Positions 25,551 to 33,925 are shown, counted from the stretch's first letter. The stretch: 43,185 nt of DNA from an uncultured Collinsella sp. (GCA_905213265.1 CAJMHR010000021.1:1-43185); one strand, 5' to 3'. The notes: generated from the sequence alone by a model not told the origin. Numbers and translations: made by a program.

Positions 25551-28500
25551 CTACTTCTTAATGCCGCGTCCCAGGCGCTCAGCGACCGACGCCACGGCAC
25601 TCTCGTCGACCGAGCCGCAGCTCACGCAGCCATCATGGGCACGCATCTGGCCGGTGACCTCGTCCATTGCGAGCGGCGCCACCTTCTCGAGCTTAAAGCC
25701 CTTGCCGGCGCGCATGTTCTCCTTCGCCACGCTAATCATAAGCTTAATACGGTTGAGCTGGTTGACCTCAGATGCACCGGGGTCGTAGTCCACCGCGACG
25801 ATATTGCTCTCGGGGTGCTGACGGCGCAGCTCCTTGATCACGGCCTTGCCCACCACGTGATTAGGCAGGCACGCGAAGGGCTGCGTGCAGATGATGTTGG
25901 GCGCGCCATGGTCAATCAGGTCGAGCATCTCGGCCGTGAGCAGCCAGCCCTCGCCCATGTTGTTGCACACCGAAAGCACCGTGCGAGCCTTGTCCGCCAT
26001 GGTGCTGATGCGCTCGGGCGCCTCAAAGCGGCGGGACTTCTCGAGCATCTCCTCCACCGGCGTGCGCATCCAGTCCACCAGCTTGATGAGCGCCTGCATG
26101 CCAGCGCGCATGGTAGCAGAGCTACCCAGCTCGTCCTTCTGCAGCTCGGCGTTGCTCATGGAGTACAGGAAGAAGTCGAGCAGGCCCGGTACCACGGCCT
26201 CGCAGCCCTCGCGCTCGATAACGTCGACCACGTGGTTGTTGGCCGTGGGGTGGAACTTGACCAAGATCTCACCGACCACGCCCACGCGCGGCTTGGTGCC
26301 CTCGCCCACGAGCGGCATGGCATCGAACGCGCGGATGGCCTCGCGGCACAGCTTGGTGTAGTTGTGGCGGTTAAACTTGGGCGCCAGCTTGCGGGCTCGT
26401 GCCATGTACTCCTCGTAGAGCGCGTTGGCGGCACCGGGCGTGGCCTCGTACGGGCGGCAGCGGTAGAGCATCTGCATCATCACGTCGCCAAAGAGCACCG
26501 CGTAGACTGCCTGCTTAAGCAGCGCCGGCGTAATCTTAAAGCCGGGGTTGTCCTCGCCGAGCGCCACGGCCGAAAGCGAGATCACCGGGATCTCGGGGTG
26601 GCCGCTCTCGCGCAGGGCCTTGCGAATGAGCGCGATGTAGTTGGTGGCACGGCAACCGCCGCCGGTCTGGCTGATGACCACAGCTGTCTTGGACAGGTCG
26701 TATCGACCGCTCTCGATGGCCTCCATGATCTGGCCCGTCACCAGGATCGACGGATAGCAGATGTCGTTGTTCACGTAGCGCAGGCCGGCCTCGACGGCAT
26801 CGTGATCGGTCGAGGGCAGCAGCTCCAAGTTGTAGCCGGCACCACGGAACACCTCTTTGACCAGATCAAAGTGGATCGGCGCCATCTGCGGGCACAGGAT
26901 GGTGTAGCCCTCCTCGCGCATCTGCTCGGTAAAGGGCACTTTGGGCCACGCGGTCGAAGCACTCTCGCGCTGCGCCTCGAACGTGTACTTGCGGCTCGCG
27001 AATGCGGGGGCATCCGTGGAGGGAGCCACCGGAGCAGCATCGCCCTGCTCGTAGGCCTCGCCCGCGGCCGTGGCCTCGGCCAAGCGCTCGGCCTCCTGGT
27101 CCTTAAGCGCCGCCATGAGCGAGCGGATGCGGATGCGCGCGGCACCCAGGTTGGATACCTCATCGATCTTGAGCACGGTGTAGATCTTGCCGCTGGCCTC
27201 CAGGATCTCCTGTACCTGGTCGGTGGTCAGAGCGTCCAGGCCGCAGCCGAAAGAGTTGAGCTGGATCAGGTCCAGGTCGTTGCGCATCGTCACAAAACGG
27301 GCGACGGCGTACAGGCGGCTGTGGTACATCCACTGATCAACGACGCGAATCGGACGCTCGGGCTTCACGAGATGCGCGAGCGAATCCTCGGTAAAGACCG
27401 CAAAGCCAAAGCTCGAGATAAGCTCGGGCAGGGCATGGTTGATCTCGGGGTCGTTGTGGTAGGGACGGCCGGCGAGCACGATGCCGTGACCGCCGTGGTC
27501 CTCGACCCACTTAAGGGCCTCCTCGCCCATGGTCTGGATGTCCTCGTGGAAACGCGCATCGGCCTCAAAGGCAGCGTTGACGGCGGCATCGACCTCGGAG
27601 CGCGTGATTTTAGGACCGCGCACGCGACCGCGACCGGCCTCAGCATCGGCCACACGGTCGACGGCGAGCACCTGGTACAGACGGCGCTTGAGCTCGGTCT
27701 TGTCGTGATAGGGCACAAACGGATACAGGAACTCGATGTTCTGCTCGCGGATCTCGTCGATGTTGAGCGCCAGCGCCGTGGGGTAGCTCATGACGATGGG
27801 GCAGTTGTAGCAGTTACCGGCGGTCGGATCCTCCTTGCGCTCCCAGCGCACGCACGGCATCCAAATGAAGTCGACATCGCGGTCGATAAGGTTCATCACA
27901 TGGCCGTGGCTCATCTTTGCCGGGTAGCACACGCTCTCGGACGGCATGGACTCGATGCCCGCCTGGTAGGTCTTTTTGCTCGACTGGTCGGACAGCTGCA
28001 CGCTAAAGCCCAGGCGCGTAAAGAACGCATGCCAGAAGGGGTAGTTCTCGTACATGTTGAGCGCGCGCGGGATGCCGACGGTGCCGCGCGGGGCCTCGTC
28101 GGGGCTCAGCACCTCGCGGTTAAAGAGCAGCTCATTTTTCTTTTTGAAGAGGTTGGGGGCCTCAGTCTTCTGCTTTTTGTGACCGGCGCCCTTCTCGCAG
28201 CGGTTGCCGGTAATGAAGCGCCTGCCGCCACCGAAGTCGTTGACGGTGAGCTGGCAGTTGTTGGAGCAACGGCCGCAGCGGACGTGTTTTTGCGTCACGG
28301 TGAGGTGCGCGATGTCCTCGGCAGAAAGAATGGTCGAGGTGCCGTCGGCGCCGGCGCGATCGCGGGCGAGCAGGGCCGCACCATAGGCACCCATGCAGCC
28401 GGCGATGTCGGGACGCACGGCGTGAACGCCAGTGAGCTGCTCAAACGCACGCAGCGTGGCATCGGACATAAAGGTGCCGCCCTGGACGATCACCTGGCTG

Positions 28501-30332
28501 CCGATCTCCTTGGGATCGCGCAGCTTAATAACCTTGAACAGGGCATTCTTAATGACGGAATAGGACAGGCCGGCCGCGATGTCGCCCACCGTGGCGCCTT
28601 CCTTTTGCGCCTGCTTGACGCGCGAGTTCATAAAGACCGTGCAGCGACTGCCCAGGTCGACCGGGGCCTTGGCATGGATAGCGGCGTCGGCGAACGCGCG
28701 CACGTCCATGTTCATAGAGACGGCGAAGCTCTCGATAAAGCTGCCGCAGCCCGACGAGCAGGCCTCGTTGAGCATGATGTGCTCGATGACGCCGTCCTTG
28801 ACGCGCAGGCACTTCATGTCCTGGCCGCCAATGTCCAGAATGAACTCGACGCCGGGCAGGAACGCCTTGGCGCCGCGCAGGTGCGCGACGGTCTCGATCT
28901 CGCCGGAGTCGGCCTTGAGGGCCTCGATGAGCAGCGCCTCGCCGTAGCCCGTGGTGGTCACGTGGCCAATGGTGCAGCCCGCGGGGATGTGGTTGTAGAA
29001 ATCGGCCATGATGACCTTGGCCGTGCCTAGGATGTCGCCGTTGTTGTTGCCGTACCAGGTGTGCAGCAGCTGGCCGTCCTCACCCACGAGCGCGGCTTTC
29101 ATGGTGGTGGAGCCGGCGTCGATACCGATGAACACGCGGCCGGTGTAGCCTTCGAGCTTGCCCTTGGGGACGACCTCGGTGTCGTGGCGAGTCTTGAACT
29201 CGGCAAAATCCTCGTCGGTGGCAAAGAGCGGATCCAGACGCTCGACCTCGGCACCCTGTGTGTCACCCAGGGCATCGATAGCCTCGATGAGCTGCGGGAA
29301 CGTGCTGAGCTTGTTGGACTCATGCGCCATGGCGGCGCCGCTCGCCACAAACAGGTGAGCGTTTTGGGGCACAATGCGGTGCTCCTCGTCCAGGTTGAGC
29401 GTGAGGTAGAAGCGGTGGCGCAGCTCGGAGAGGTACTGCAGCGGGCCGCCCAGGAAGGCGACGTTGCCGCGGATGGGACGGCCGCACGCCAGACCCGAGA
29501 TGGTCTGGGTCACGACGGCCTGGAAGATGGAGGCAGCCACGTCCTCGGGGCGGGCGCCCTCGTTGAGCAGCGGCTGGACGTCGGTCTTGGCAAAAACGCC
29601 GCAGCGGCTGGCGATGGGATAGATGGTGGTGGCGTTGGCCGCGAGCTCGTTAAGGCCGCTGGCGTCGGTGTGCAGCAGAGTGGCCATCTGGTCGATGAAC
29701 GCGCCCGTGCCGCCGGCACAGGTACCGTTCATGCGCTGCTCGATGCCGTTGTCGAAGTAGATGATCTTGGCGTCCTCGCCGCCCAGCTCGATAGCGACAT
29801 CGGTGGCCGGGATGAGGGTCTCGACGGCACGCTTACTGGCGATGACCTCCTGGACAAACTCCAGGTCGAGCCACTGGGACAGCAGTAGGCCGCCCGAGCC
29901 GGTAATGGCGCAGGTCATTTGGGCCGTCGGCAGCACCGTCGCGGCGCCCTCAAACAAGTCGCGGGCGCAAGCGCGGACGTCAGTGTGATGGCGCTGGTAC
30001 TTGGCGTAGACGATCTGGTTGTCGTCGTTGAGCACAGCGAGCTTAACGGTGGTGGAGCCCACGTCAATGCCCAGGTGCAGGTTGCCGCGGGCGGCCTCGG
30101 GGTTGAAGATCGCGCCTTCGGGGGCCTGGGCGGCGGCTACGGGCTCAGCGGCGGTGGCGGGCTCGCTGACGACGGACGTCTTTCCTGCCGCGTTCTTGGC
30201 ATCGGCAACTGCCTCAGCAACTTTCTCGGCAGCAGCGGTCGCGGCCTTCTGCGCGGCGTCCGCCACGGCGGGCGCGGCCTCGCGCGCGGCAGCGACCATG
30301 CGGTCCTTGATGCCCTCGACGAGTTTGCTCAT
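25551..30332 (-). CDS. Giant 2-hydroxyacyl-CoA dehydratase activator (tandem BcrA/BadF ATPases + DUF2229 + dehydratase-like region)
   Basis: A 1593-residue fusion. Residues ~1-75 are Ala-rich and helical. ATPase domain 1 begins at LGIDVGSTTVK (~87-97) and has NGTCAGGTGAF (C205) and ASRCGVF (C243). ATPase domain 2 begins at IGIDAGSTTMK (~402-412) with NEACSSGCGSF (C525, C529) and GSRCTVF (C564). These cysteines match those that bind the bridging [4Fe-4S] cluster in the activator of 2-hydroxyglutaryl-CoA dehydratase (HgdC), an ATP-driven one-electron donor. A Cys cluster CGRCSNNC follows (~686-693), then a DUF2229 region and a C-terminal part with CYNCP, FGCGLDALTTDQ and SQTGGGCRATNY. Such proteins are widespread in anaerobes; the substrate is not known. 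ATG with GAGGAGAG; 11 nt after the TetR gene, so co-transcribed. Confidence 0.9.
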   Translation of the reverse strand: MSKLVEGIKDRMVAAAREAAPAVADAAQKAATAAAEKVAEAVADAKNAAGKTSVVSEPATAAEPVAAAQAPEGAIFNPEAARGNLHLGIDVGSTTVKLAVLNDDNQIVYAKYQRHHTDVRACARDLFEGAATVLPTAQMTCAITGSGGLLLSQWLDLEFVQEVIASKRAVETLIPATDVAIELGGEDAKIIYFDNGIEQRMNGTCAGGTGAFIDQMATLLHTDASGLNELAANATTIYPIASRCGVFAKTDVQPLLNEGARPEDVAASIFQAVVTQTISGLACGRPIRGNVAFLGGPLQYLSELRHRFYLTLNLDEEHRIVPQNAHLFVASGAAMAHESNKLSTFPQLIEAIDALGDTQGAEVERLDPLFATDEDFAEFKTRHDTEVVPKGKLEGYTGRVFIGIDAGSTTMKAALVGEDGQLLHTWYGNNNGDILGTAKVIMADFYNHIPAGCTIGHVTTTGYGEALLIEALKADSGEIETVAHLRGAKAFLPGVEFILDIGGQDMKCLRVKDGVIEHIMLNEACSSGCGSFIESFAVSMNMDVRAFADAAIHAKAPVDLGSRCTVFMNSRVKQAQKEGATVGDIAAGLSYSVIKNALFKVIKLRDPKEIGSQVIVQGGTFMSDATLRAFEQLTGVHAVRPDIAGCMGAYGAALLARDRAGADGTSTILSAEDIAHLTVTQKHVRCGRCSNNCQLTVNDFGGGRRFITGNRCEKGAGHKKQKTEAPNLFKKKNELLFNREVLSPDEAPRGTVGIPRALNMYENYPFWHAFFTRLGFSVQLSDQSSKKTYQAGIESMPSESVCYPAKMSHGHVMNLIDRDVDFIWMPCVRWERKEDPTAGNCYNCPIVMSYPTALALNIDEIREQNIEFLYPFVPYHDKTELKRRLYQVLAVDRVADAEAGRGRVRGPKITRSEVDAAVNAAFEADARFHEDIQTMGEEALKWVEDHGGHGIVLAGRPYHNDPEINHALPELISSFGFAVFTEDSLAHLVKPERPIRVVDQWMYHSRLYAVARFVTMRNDLDLIQLNSFGCGLDALTTDQVQEILEASGKIYTVLKIDEVSNLGAARIRIRSLMAALKDQEAERLAEATAAGEAYEQGDAAPVAPSTDAPAFASRKYTFEAQRESASTAWPKVPFTEQMREEGYTILCPQMAPIHFDLVKEVFRGAGYNLELLPSTDHDAVEAGLRYVNNDICYPSILVTGQIMEAIESGRYDLSKTAVVISQTGGGCRATNYIALIRKALRESGHPEIPVISLSAVALGEDNPGFKITPALLKQAVYAVLFGDVMMQMLYRCRPYEATPGAANALYEEYMARARKLAPKFNRHNYTKLCREAIRAFDAMPLVGEGTKPRVGVVGEILVKFHPTANNHVVDVIEREGCEAVVPGLLDFFLYSMSNAELQKDELGSSATMRAGMQALIKLVDWMRTPVEEMLEKSRRFEAPERISTMADKARTVLSVCNNMGEGWLLTAEMLDLIDHGAPNIICTQPFACLPNHVVGKAVIKELRRQHPESNIVAVDYDPGASEVNQLNRIKLMISVAKENMRAGKGFKLEKVAPLAMDEVTGQMRAHDGCVSCGSVDESAVASVAERLGRGIKK

Positions 30333-30343
30333 TGTCTCTCCTC

Positions 30344-31054
30344 TTAGTTGTTGGACTCGACGGTTGCGGCGGTATCGGCCGCGTCCTCGAGCTGCAAGTT
30401 CAATAGCTTCATGCCGTATTCCGGCACGTTGATATCGATGGGTTGGCCATACAGGTCACCAGGGCGCACAAAAGCGAGCACCGTCATAATGCGCGCCATG
30501 GCCTCGGGCGATTCGGTGAGCCCGCGCTCAAACCAGCGCTGAATCATGCCGACCTCGGCACTCACGACGTAGGTAACGTAGTAGTCAAAGAACGTGCCCA
30601 GCGCCAGGCCCAAAATGCCCGTCTGTGCACGCGGCACCACAGCCTCACGCGCGGTGTCGATGATCCTTTTAATGAAGGCCTGGTCGCCGCCCGGACCCAG
30701 CAGCGCACCGATTAAGTCGCGGTTGGCCGCAAGATAACGCAGCAGCTCAACCGAACCGGGCGCCGGCTCGAGCTCATCGATGTTGTGATAGAGATCGGGC
30801 AGCTGAGCTGCGGTGATGAGCTCAATACGCTCACGGATCTCGGCCAGCAAGCCGTCCTCGATTTGATTGATAAAGTCGGGGATATCGCGGTAGTGCGAAT
30901 AGAACGTGCGGCGCGTAAGGCCGGCACGCTCGGTGAGCGACGCGACGTTAATGCGCGAAAGGTCGCCGCTTTCGGCAAGCTCGCTGGCAAGTGCCTGGCG
31001 AAGGGCACGCTGCGAGCGAAGGGACCGGCGATCGCATTTCTCGAGCTGGGACAA
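30344..31054 (-). CDS. TetR family transcriptional regulator
   Basis: A 236-residue protein starting with TTG, supported by an AGGAGG five nt upstream. The N-terminal helix-turn-helix is clear: ALRQALASELAESG, INVASLTERAGLTRRTFYSHYRDIPDFINQIEDG. The C-terminal helical domain (FDYYVTYVVSAEVGMIQRWFERGL) would bind an effector and dimerise. It is the first gene of a two-gene unit with the dehydratase activator (11 nt between), so it probably controls its own operon. A perfect CACAC-C-GTGTG palindrome in the upstream region is the likely operator. Confidence 0.92.
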   Translation of the reverse strand: MSQLEKCDRRSLRSQRALRQALASELAESGDLSRINVASLTERAGLTRRTFYSHYRDIPDFINQIEDGLLAEIRERIELITAAQLPDLYHNIDELEPAPGSVELLRYLAANRDLIGALLGPGGDQAFIKRIIDTAREAVVPRAQTGILGLALGTFFDYYVTYVVSAEVGMIQRWFERGLTESPEAMARIMTVLAFVRPGDLYGQPIDINVPEYGMKLLNLQLEDAADTAATVESNN

Positions 31055-31107
31055 GCGTCCTCCTTGTTACTCAGCCTGTGCGCTATTGCACAGTGCGAGT
31101 ATTATTG

Positions 31108-31118
31108 CACACCGTGTG
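31108..31118. promoter_or_regulatory. Candidate TetR operator upstream of the TetR-activator operon
   Basis: CACACCGTGTG is a perfect 5-bp inverted repeat around one base, in an AT-rich stretch 54 nt upstream of the TTG start and next to TTGATA and TAATAC hexamers. Autoregulation is inferred. Confidence 0.4.
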
Positions 31119-31143
31119 TATCAACACGTAAAGGCAATATTTA

Positions 31144-31178
31144 GAATGTGACAAAGGGACAGTCCCTTTGTCACATTC
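31144..31178. repeat. CTGTCCC-type palindrome, copy 6 (ACAAAGG subtype)
   Basis: A perfect 16-bp stem (arm GAATGTGACAAAGGGA) with a 3-nt loop CAG. It shares TGTGACAAAG and the GGGACAG core with the copy at 31582. It lies upstream of the TetR operon. Confidence 0.75.
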
Positions 31179-31231
31179 AGCGACGCCTAGGTTGTGCCAG
31201 TTGTGCCTGGCTTTTGAAGCGGCATTGCCAA

Positions 31232-31260
31232 TTGTTCAAAATGTCATTCGTGGGTAGAAT
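31232..31260 (+). promoter_or_regulatory. Candidate sigma-70 promoter for an antisense RNA
   Basis: TTGTTC, a 17-bp spacer and TAGAAT on the plus strand. Transcription from about 31267 would run into the 3' end of the small-peptide gene on the other strand. Confidence 0.55.
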
Positions 31261-31266
31261 AGTGTC

Positions 31267-31350
31267 GACGGCAGCCCAAGTTCTGGAAAGCTGGGCAGCG
31301 CCGTTGTTTGCATTAGGGGGTCAACGCCTTAGCGGCGGCGACCCCTTCTG
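31267..31350 (+). ncRNA. Candidate ~85-nt antisense RNA convergent with the small peptide gene
   Basis: Downstream of the promoter at 31232-31260 the sequence can fold into a stem (CGACGGC with GCCGTTG, inner GCCCA with TGGGC, 31266-31306) and then a second hairpin (31315-31347) that includes the complement of the peptide stop codon. No open frame with an SD is present. The arrangement matches antitoxin RNAs of Fst-, TxpA- or Hol_Tox-type loci, which converge on the toxin mRNA and share a terminator. Existence of the RNA is inferred. Confidence 0.4.
31315..31347. terminator. Shared hairpin at the convergent 3' ends of peptide gene and antisense RNA
   Basis: An 8-bp outer stem (AGGGGGTC with GACCCCTT, one wobble) and a 4-bp inner CGCC/GGCG stem contain the TAA of the peptide gene. 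A long U-run is lacking on either strand. Confidence 0.4.
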
Positions 31351-31454
31351 TTGCGCTTCGAACGCTGCTTGAGTGCCTCGGAAAGGCCGACAAGCGCCGT
31401 GAAGAACGAAACCAAAGCGGTCAGAAGTCTCACGAAATCAATCAAATCGGTCAT
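31329..31454 (-). CDS. 41-aa single-pass membrane peptide with Arg-rich tail (toxin-like)
   Basis: ATG at 31454 with GGGAGGTG upstream (an ATG two codons earlier, 31460, is also possible). Residues 4-27 form one hydrophobic helix (LIDFVRLLTALVSFFTALVG), followed by a strongly basic tail (KQRSKRNRRGRRR). This size and shape are those of type I toxins and other small membrane-depolarising peptides (Fst, TisB, Hol_Tox families), though no family was matched. The promoter upstream has a LexA-box-like palindrome between -35 and -10. A plus-strand promoter converges from the other side. The peptide is too short for standard gene callers. Coding is supported by SD, composition and context; function is inference. 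Confidence 0.6.
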   Translation of the reverse strand: MTDLIDFVRLLTALVSFFTALVGLSEALKQRSKRNRRGRRR

Positions 31455-31536
31455 GGGCATCACCTCCCATCGGATGGAGGGCGCTGCCCGGCACATGGAA
31501 CTGCCGTCAACGATACGGATTCTATCAAAGCGCAGT

Positions 31537-31566
31537 TAGATATGCGAATGTTTGTTCGCATATCAA
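31537..31566 (-). promoter_or_regulatory. Promoter with LexA/SOS-box-like operator for the 41-aa peptide
   Basis: Minus strand: TTGATA (31566-31561), an 18-bp spacer, TATCTA (31542-31537). The spacer and flanks form a perfect 10-bp inverted repeat, GATATGCGAA-CAAACA-TTCGCATATC. Its core CGAACAAACATTCG differs from the Gram-positive LexA consensus CGAAC-N4-GTTCG at one base. A repressor bound here would cover both promoter hexamers. Confidence 0.5.
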
Positions 31567-31581
31567 GAGACCGGCATCACC

Positions 31582-31610
31582 TGTGACAAAGTGACTGTCC
31601 CTTTGTCACA
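31582..31610 (-). repeat. CTGTCCC-type palindrome, copy 7 (ACAAAGG subtype)
   Basis: TGTGACAAAG/CTTTGTCACA, a 10-bp stem with loop TGACTGTCC, immediately adjacent to the stop codon of the HAD gene (31611-31613) on the minus strand. Confidence 0.7.
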
Positions 31611-32468
31611 TTATTCGATGATGGTGCGAGAGTTTTGCTTGTGCATGGCGGCGAGCATGTGTTTGGGGACGGCGTGGACCATGCAGCTGCCGATGGTCGC
31701 GCTCGCGGCGGCCTTGGCGGCATCGCTTGCGTTTTTGGTCGCGTAGCTGTGGCGGAAGCGTTTGAGCATGGCAATGTCGTTGCCGCCGTCGCCGTAGACC
31801 GCGACCTCGTCCTCGGCAATGCCGTAGTAGCCCGCCAGCCAGGACACACTCTCGCCCTTGTTGCACGCCGCGTCCGTGATCTCAAACATCACCGGGTCAA
31901 ACGGCGCGTTGACCACGCGGTCCGAGCGCTCGGCCAAATACGCCTTAAGGTCGCGCTCTAGATCGGGCGAGGTCACGCGGCAGTTGATCTTACACACGTC
32001 ATGACGCAGGATGTCGCCGATCGACTGATCGAAATACTGCTCCTCGTGATACCCGCCACGTGCACGCATACCGCGCATCACGATGCGCTTGATAGGGCTG
32101 TCCTTCTTAAAGCCCGCCTGGTGCATCTCGAACGAACCGCTCGAAAACATGCCGTCGGGCGTGGAGCAGTCGAAGCAAATGTCCGGGAACGCCTTGAGCA
32201 GCTCCTCGGTAACCTGCGGGTCGATGGTCCAGGTCTTGAGCACCTCGCCATGGCTGTTGCGCACGATGGATCCGTTGGAGCAGCAGGCGTCGAGTGCCAG
32301 CCCCGTAAAGCCATGCTCGCCGATTGGCAACGTCGAGCGCCCGGTCGCGGGAACCACATGCAAGCCAGCCTCGGTCAGCTCGCGAATGGCACGGCGGATG
32401 GTCCCATCCGCCTCGTGCAGGGCGTTCAGCAGCGTTCCGTCTAAGTCACTCGCAAACATCTTGATCAT
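31611..32468 (-). CDS. HAD superfamily (Cof-type) phosphatase
   Basis: From the ATG at 32468 the product has 285 residues. HAD motif I is FASDLDGTLLNA (residues ~5-16, nucleophile D8), motif II VVPATGRS, and motif IV VYGDGGNDIAMLKRF with the metal-binding aspartates; the C2B-type cap lies between. Cof-type HADs dephosphorylate sugar phosphates, FMN or pyridoxal phosphate; substrate cannot be told. The start region is unusual: the AAGGAG site and an upstream ATG at 32474 lie inside one arm of a perfect 21-bp stem (32469-32522), so translation is probably controlled. The MFS gene lies ~115 nt upstream on the same strand. A longer frame up to 32552 reads through that palindrome and is rejected. 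Confidence 0.88.
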   Translation of the reverse strand: MIKMFASDLDGTLLNALHEADGTIRRAIRELTEAGLHVVPATGRSTLPIGEHGFTGLALDACCSNGSIVRNSHGEVLKTWTIDPQVTEELLKAFPDICFDCSTPDGMFSSGSFEMHQAGFKKDSPIKRIVMRGMRARGGYHEEQYFDQSIGDILRHDVCKINCRVTSPDLERDLKAYLAERSDRVVNAPFDPVMFEITDAACNKGESVSWLAGYYGIAEDEVAVYGDGGNDIAMLKRFRHSYATKNASDAAKAAASATIGSCMVHAVPKHMLAAMHKQNSRTIIE

Positions 32469-32522
32469 GGGCATGCCTCTCCTTCGTCTGCACGATATTG
32501 TAGACGAAGGAGAGGCATGCCC
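32469..32522 (-). promoter_or_regulatory. 21-bp perfect hairpin burying the HAD ribosome binding site
   Basis: Arms 32469-32489 and 32502-32522 are exactly complementary over 21 bp with a 12-nt loop (GCACGATATTGT on the plus strand). On the minus strand the second arm contains AAGGAGAGGCATGCCC and the start codon follows directly. It has no T-run, so it is a poor terminator; an SD-sequestering switch, an RNase III site or a palindromic insertion are the options. Confidence 0.7.
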
Positions 32523-32583
32523 AGACAATGGCGTCCCGGCGCGGCGGGACAATGCTTCCGCAAATCCACGGTGTCCCTGCGCC

Positions 32584-33846
32584 TTAAGACAATTGCCACA
32601 AGCGACTTTTCAGCCGATAAAACTGCACCGTAGTCAACGTCAGTACCGCCAACATTCCTGCGAATACAATCGCCGGAGCCCATCGATCATATGCGAGCCC
32701 GTAAACCAATTGGCCAATAGGCGTTGCACAGGAAAGCATCATATAAACGATTGCCAGCACTTTTCCGCAGAGTTCCTTTGGCGCTGACCGCTGAACAAAT
32801 GAAACGATTTCAACCGATGTAATGCTTGCCCACGCCATGACCCATGCCGAGCCGGCCGCAAGCGCGGCAAACGCAAATTCATCAGGACCGCTCAGTAGCG
32901 TAACAATAATCGGTACGACTCCAAAACAGATCATCGCAACATATCGACATATGCCCTTGAAGGAAAAACGATGCGGCCAAATACCGACCAAACCACTGCC
33001 GACAAGACCACCCAAGCCCATAGCCACCTCAATAATCCCAACAAAGGATGACTGTATTCCGAGATGCTTTGAAACAACAATGGGAGCACCAATCGTTAAC
33101 CCAACTAACGCAAGGTTCAAAATAGCCGCAAGCAAAAACACAACGAGCAATGATGCGTTTTGAACCAGGTACCGAATCGACTCCCGGAAATCGCTTCGGC
33201 ATGTCGAGCAAGTCGTACCGTCCCCTGTCATTCCAAATGAGGCATATCGCTTGAGTGTGCCCCCGAACAGCAGGGCTGACATCGCAAACGTCAACGCCGC
33301 GGTTTCGCATAGAGCATCGATACCAAAGCACCCATAGACTGCCGTCCCGACTACAGGCCCCAAGATATTGCTCGCCATGGTTATCTGCGAGACCAACGCA
33401 GTGGCACGCTCAACCTTTTCTGGGCCCGTCATGCGCACCGTCTCAATTTGAAGCATCGGCTTCAGCAGCGATTGGATGCCATATTGGACGCAAAGCATTG
33501 CTGCCACGACAACCGCAAGAGGCAGCGACCGCTTCATGGGGATAAACAACAGCGATGCAGCCATCAGAACAATGCCGAGCACCACAAGAACCCCGCGATG
33601 TCTCCCCCGATCCGCCAAGATTCCGCCAACCGGAGTCGCGAGCACGCCCGGTATGAACGCTATCGCCGCGACGGCGCCATATAACGTTGACGAGCCGCTG
33701 CAATCGAACAAGTAAAGCGGGCACGCAAAGCACAGTGCCGACAACATCGAATACGCGCACAGCTGTGCAACAAGAAGACCGAAAAGCCTGATAGATCGCA
33801 CTGTTTTTGGCGCCAACGAGACATTGCTCCTCCGCATTCCAGCCAT
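32584..33846 (-). CDS. MFS family drug/solute exporter
   Basis: A 420-residue permease with about 12 membrane helices. The MFS loop 2-3 motif is present as GVLATPVGGILADRGRHRG (near residues 68-86), and a central loop contains a small Cys cluster (GTTCSTCRSDF). It resembles the MFS_3/multidrug efflux group. A TetR gene lies directly upstream on the same strand, and two related palindromic operators fill the gap between them, so expression is most likely induced by a ligand of that TetR. Start at 33846 follows a G-rich leader (GGGGGCGGG); an in-frame ATG three codons later and upstream frames are possible. The sequence is visibly less GC-rich than its surroundings, consistent with horizontal gain together with its regulator. 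Confidence 0.87.
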   Translation of the reverse strand: MAGMRRSNVSLAPKTVRSIRLFGLLVAQLCAYSMLSALCFACPLYLFDCSGSSTLYGAVAAIAFIPGVLATPVGGILADRGRHRGVLVVLGIVLMAASLLFIPMKRSLPLAVVVAAMLCVQYGIQSLLKPMLQIETVRMTGPEKVERATALVSQITMASNILGPVVGTAVYGCFGIDALCETAALTFAMSALLFGGTLKRYASFGMTGDGTTCSTCRSDFRESIRYLVQNASLLVVFLLAAILNLALVGLTIGAPIVVSKHLGIQSSFVGIIEVAMGLGGLVGSGLVGIWPHRFSFKGICRYVAMICFGVVPIIVTLLSGPDEFAFAALAAGSAWVMAWASITSVEIVSFVQRSAPKELCGKVLAIVYMMLSCATPIGQLVYGLAYDRWAPAIVFAGMLAVLTLTTVQFYRLKSRLWQLS

Positions 33847-33859
33847 AAGCCCGCCCCCT

Positions 33860-33880
33860 ATACATACCATTAGTATGTAT
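33860..33880. promoter_or_regulatory. TetR-type operator 1 upstream of the MFS gene
   Basis: ATACATAC-CATTA-GTATGTAT, a perfect 8-bp inverted repeat with a 5-nt centre, 14 nt before the MFS start codon. Confidence 0.7.
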
Positions 33881-33925
33881 TTAATGACTTGAAAAGGGCA
33901 GCCGTGGCTACCCTTACAAATCAAT

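Noticed and set aside
25635..29030. 1131-codon open frame antisense to the dehydratase activator
   Set aside because: Same shadow effect in a long GC-rich gene; no domain, no plausible ribosome binding site.
31351..31539. 62-codon plus-strand frame across the small-peptide locus
   Set aside because: No ribosome binding site, and it overlaps the better supported minus-strand peptide with its SD and promoter.
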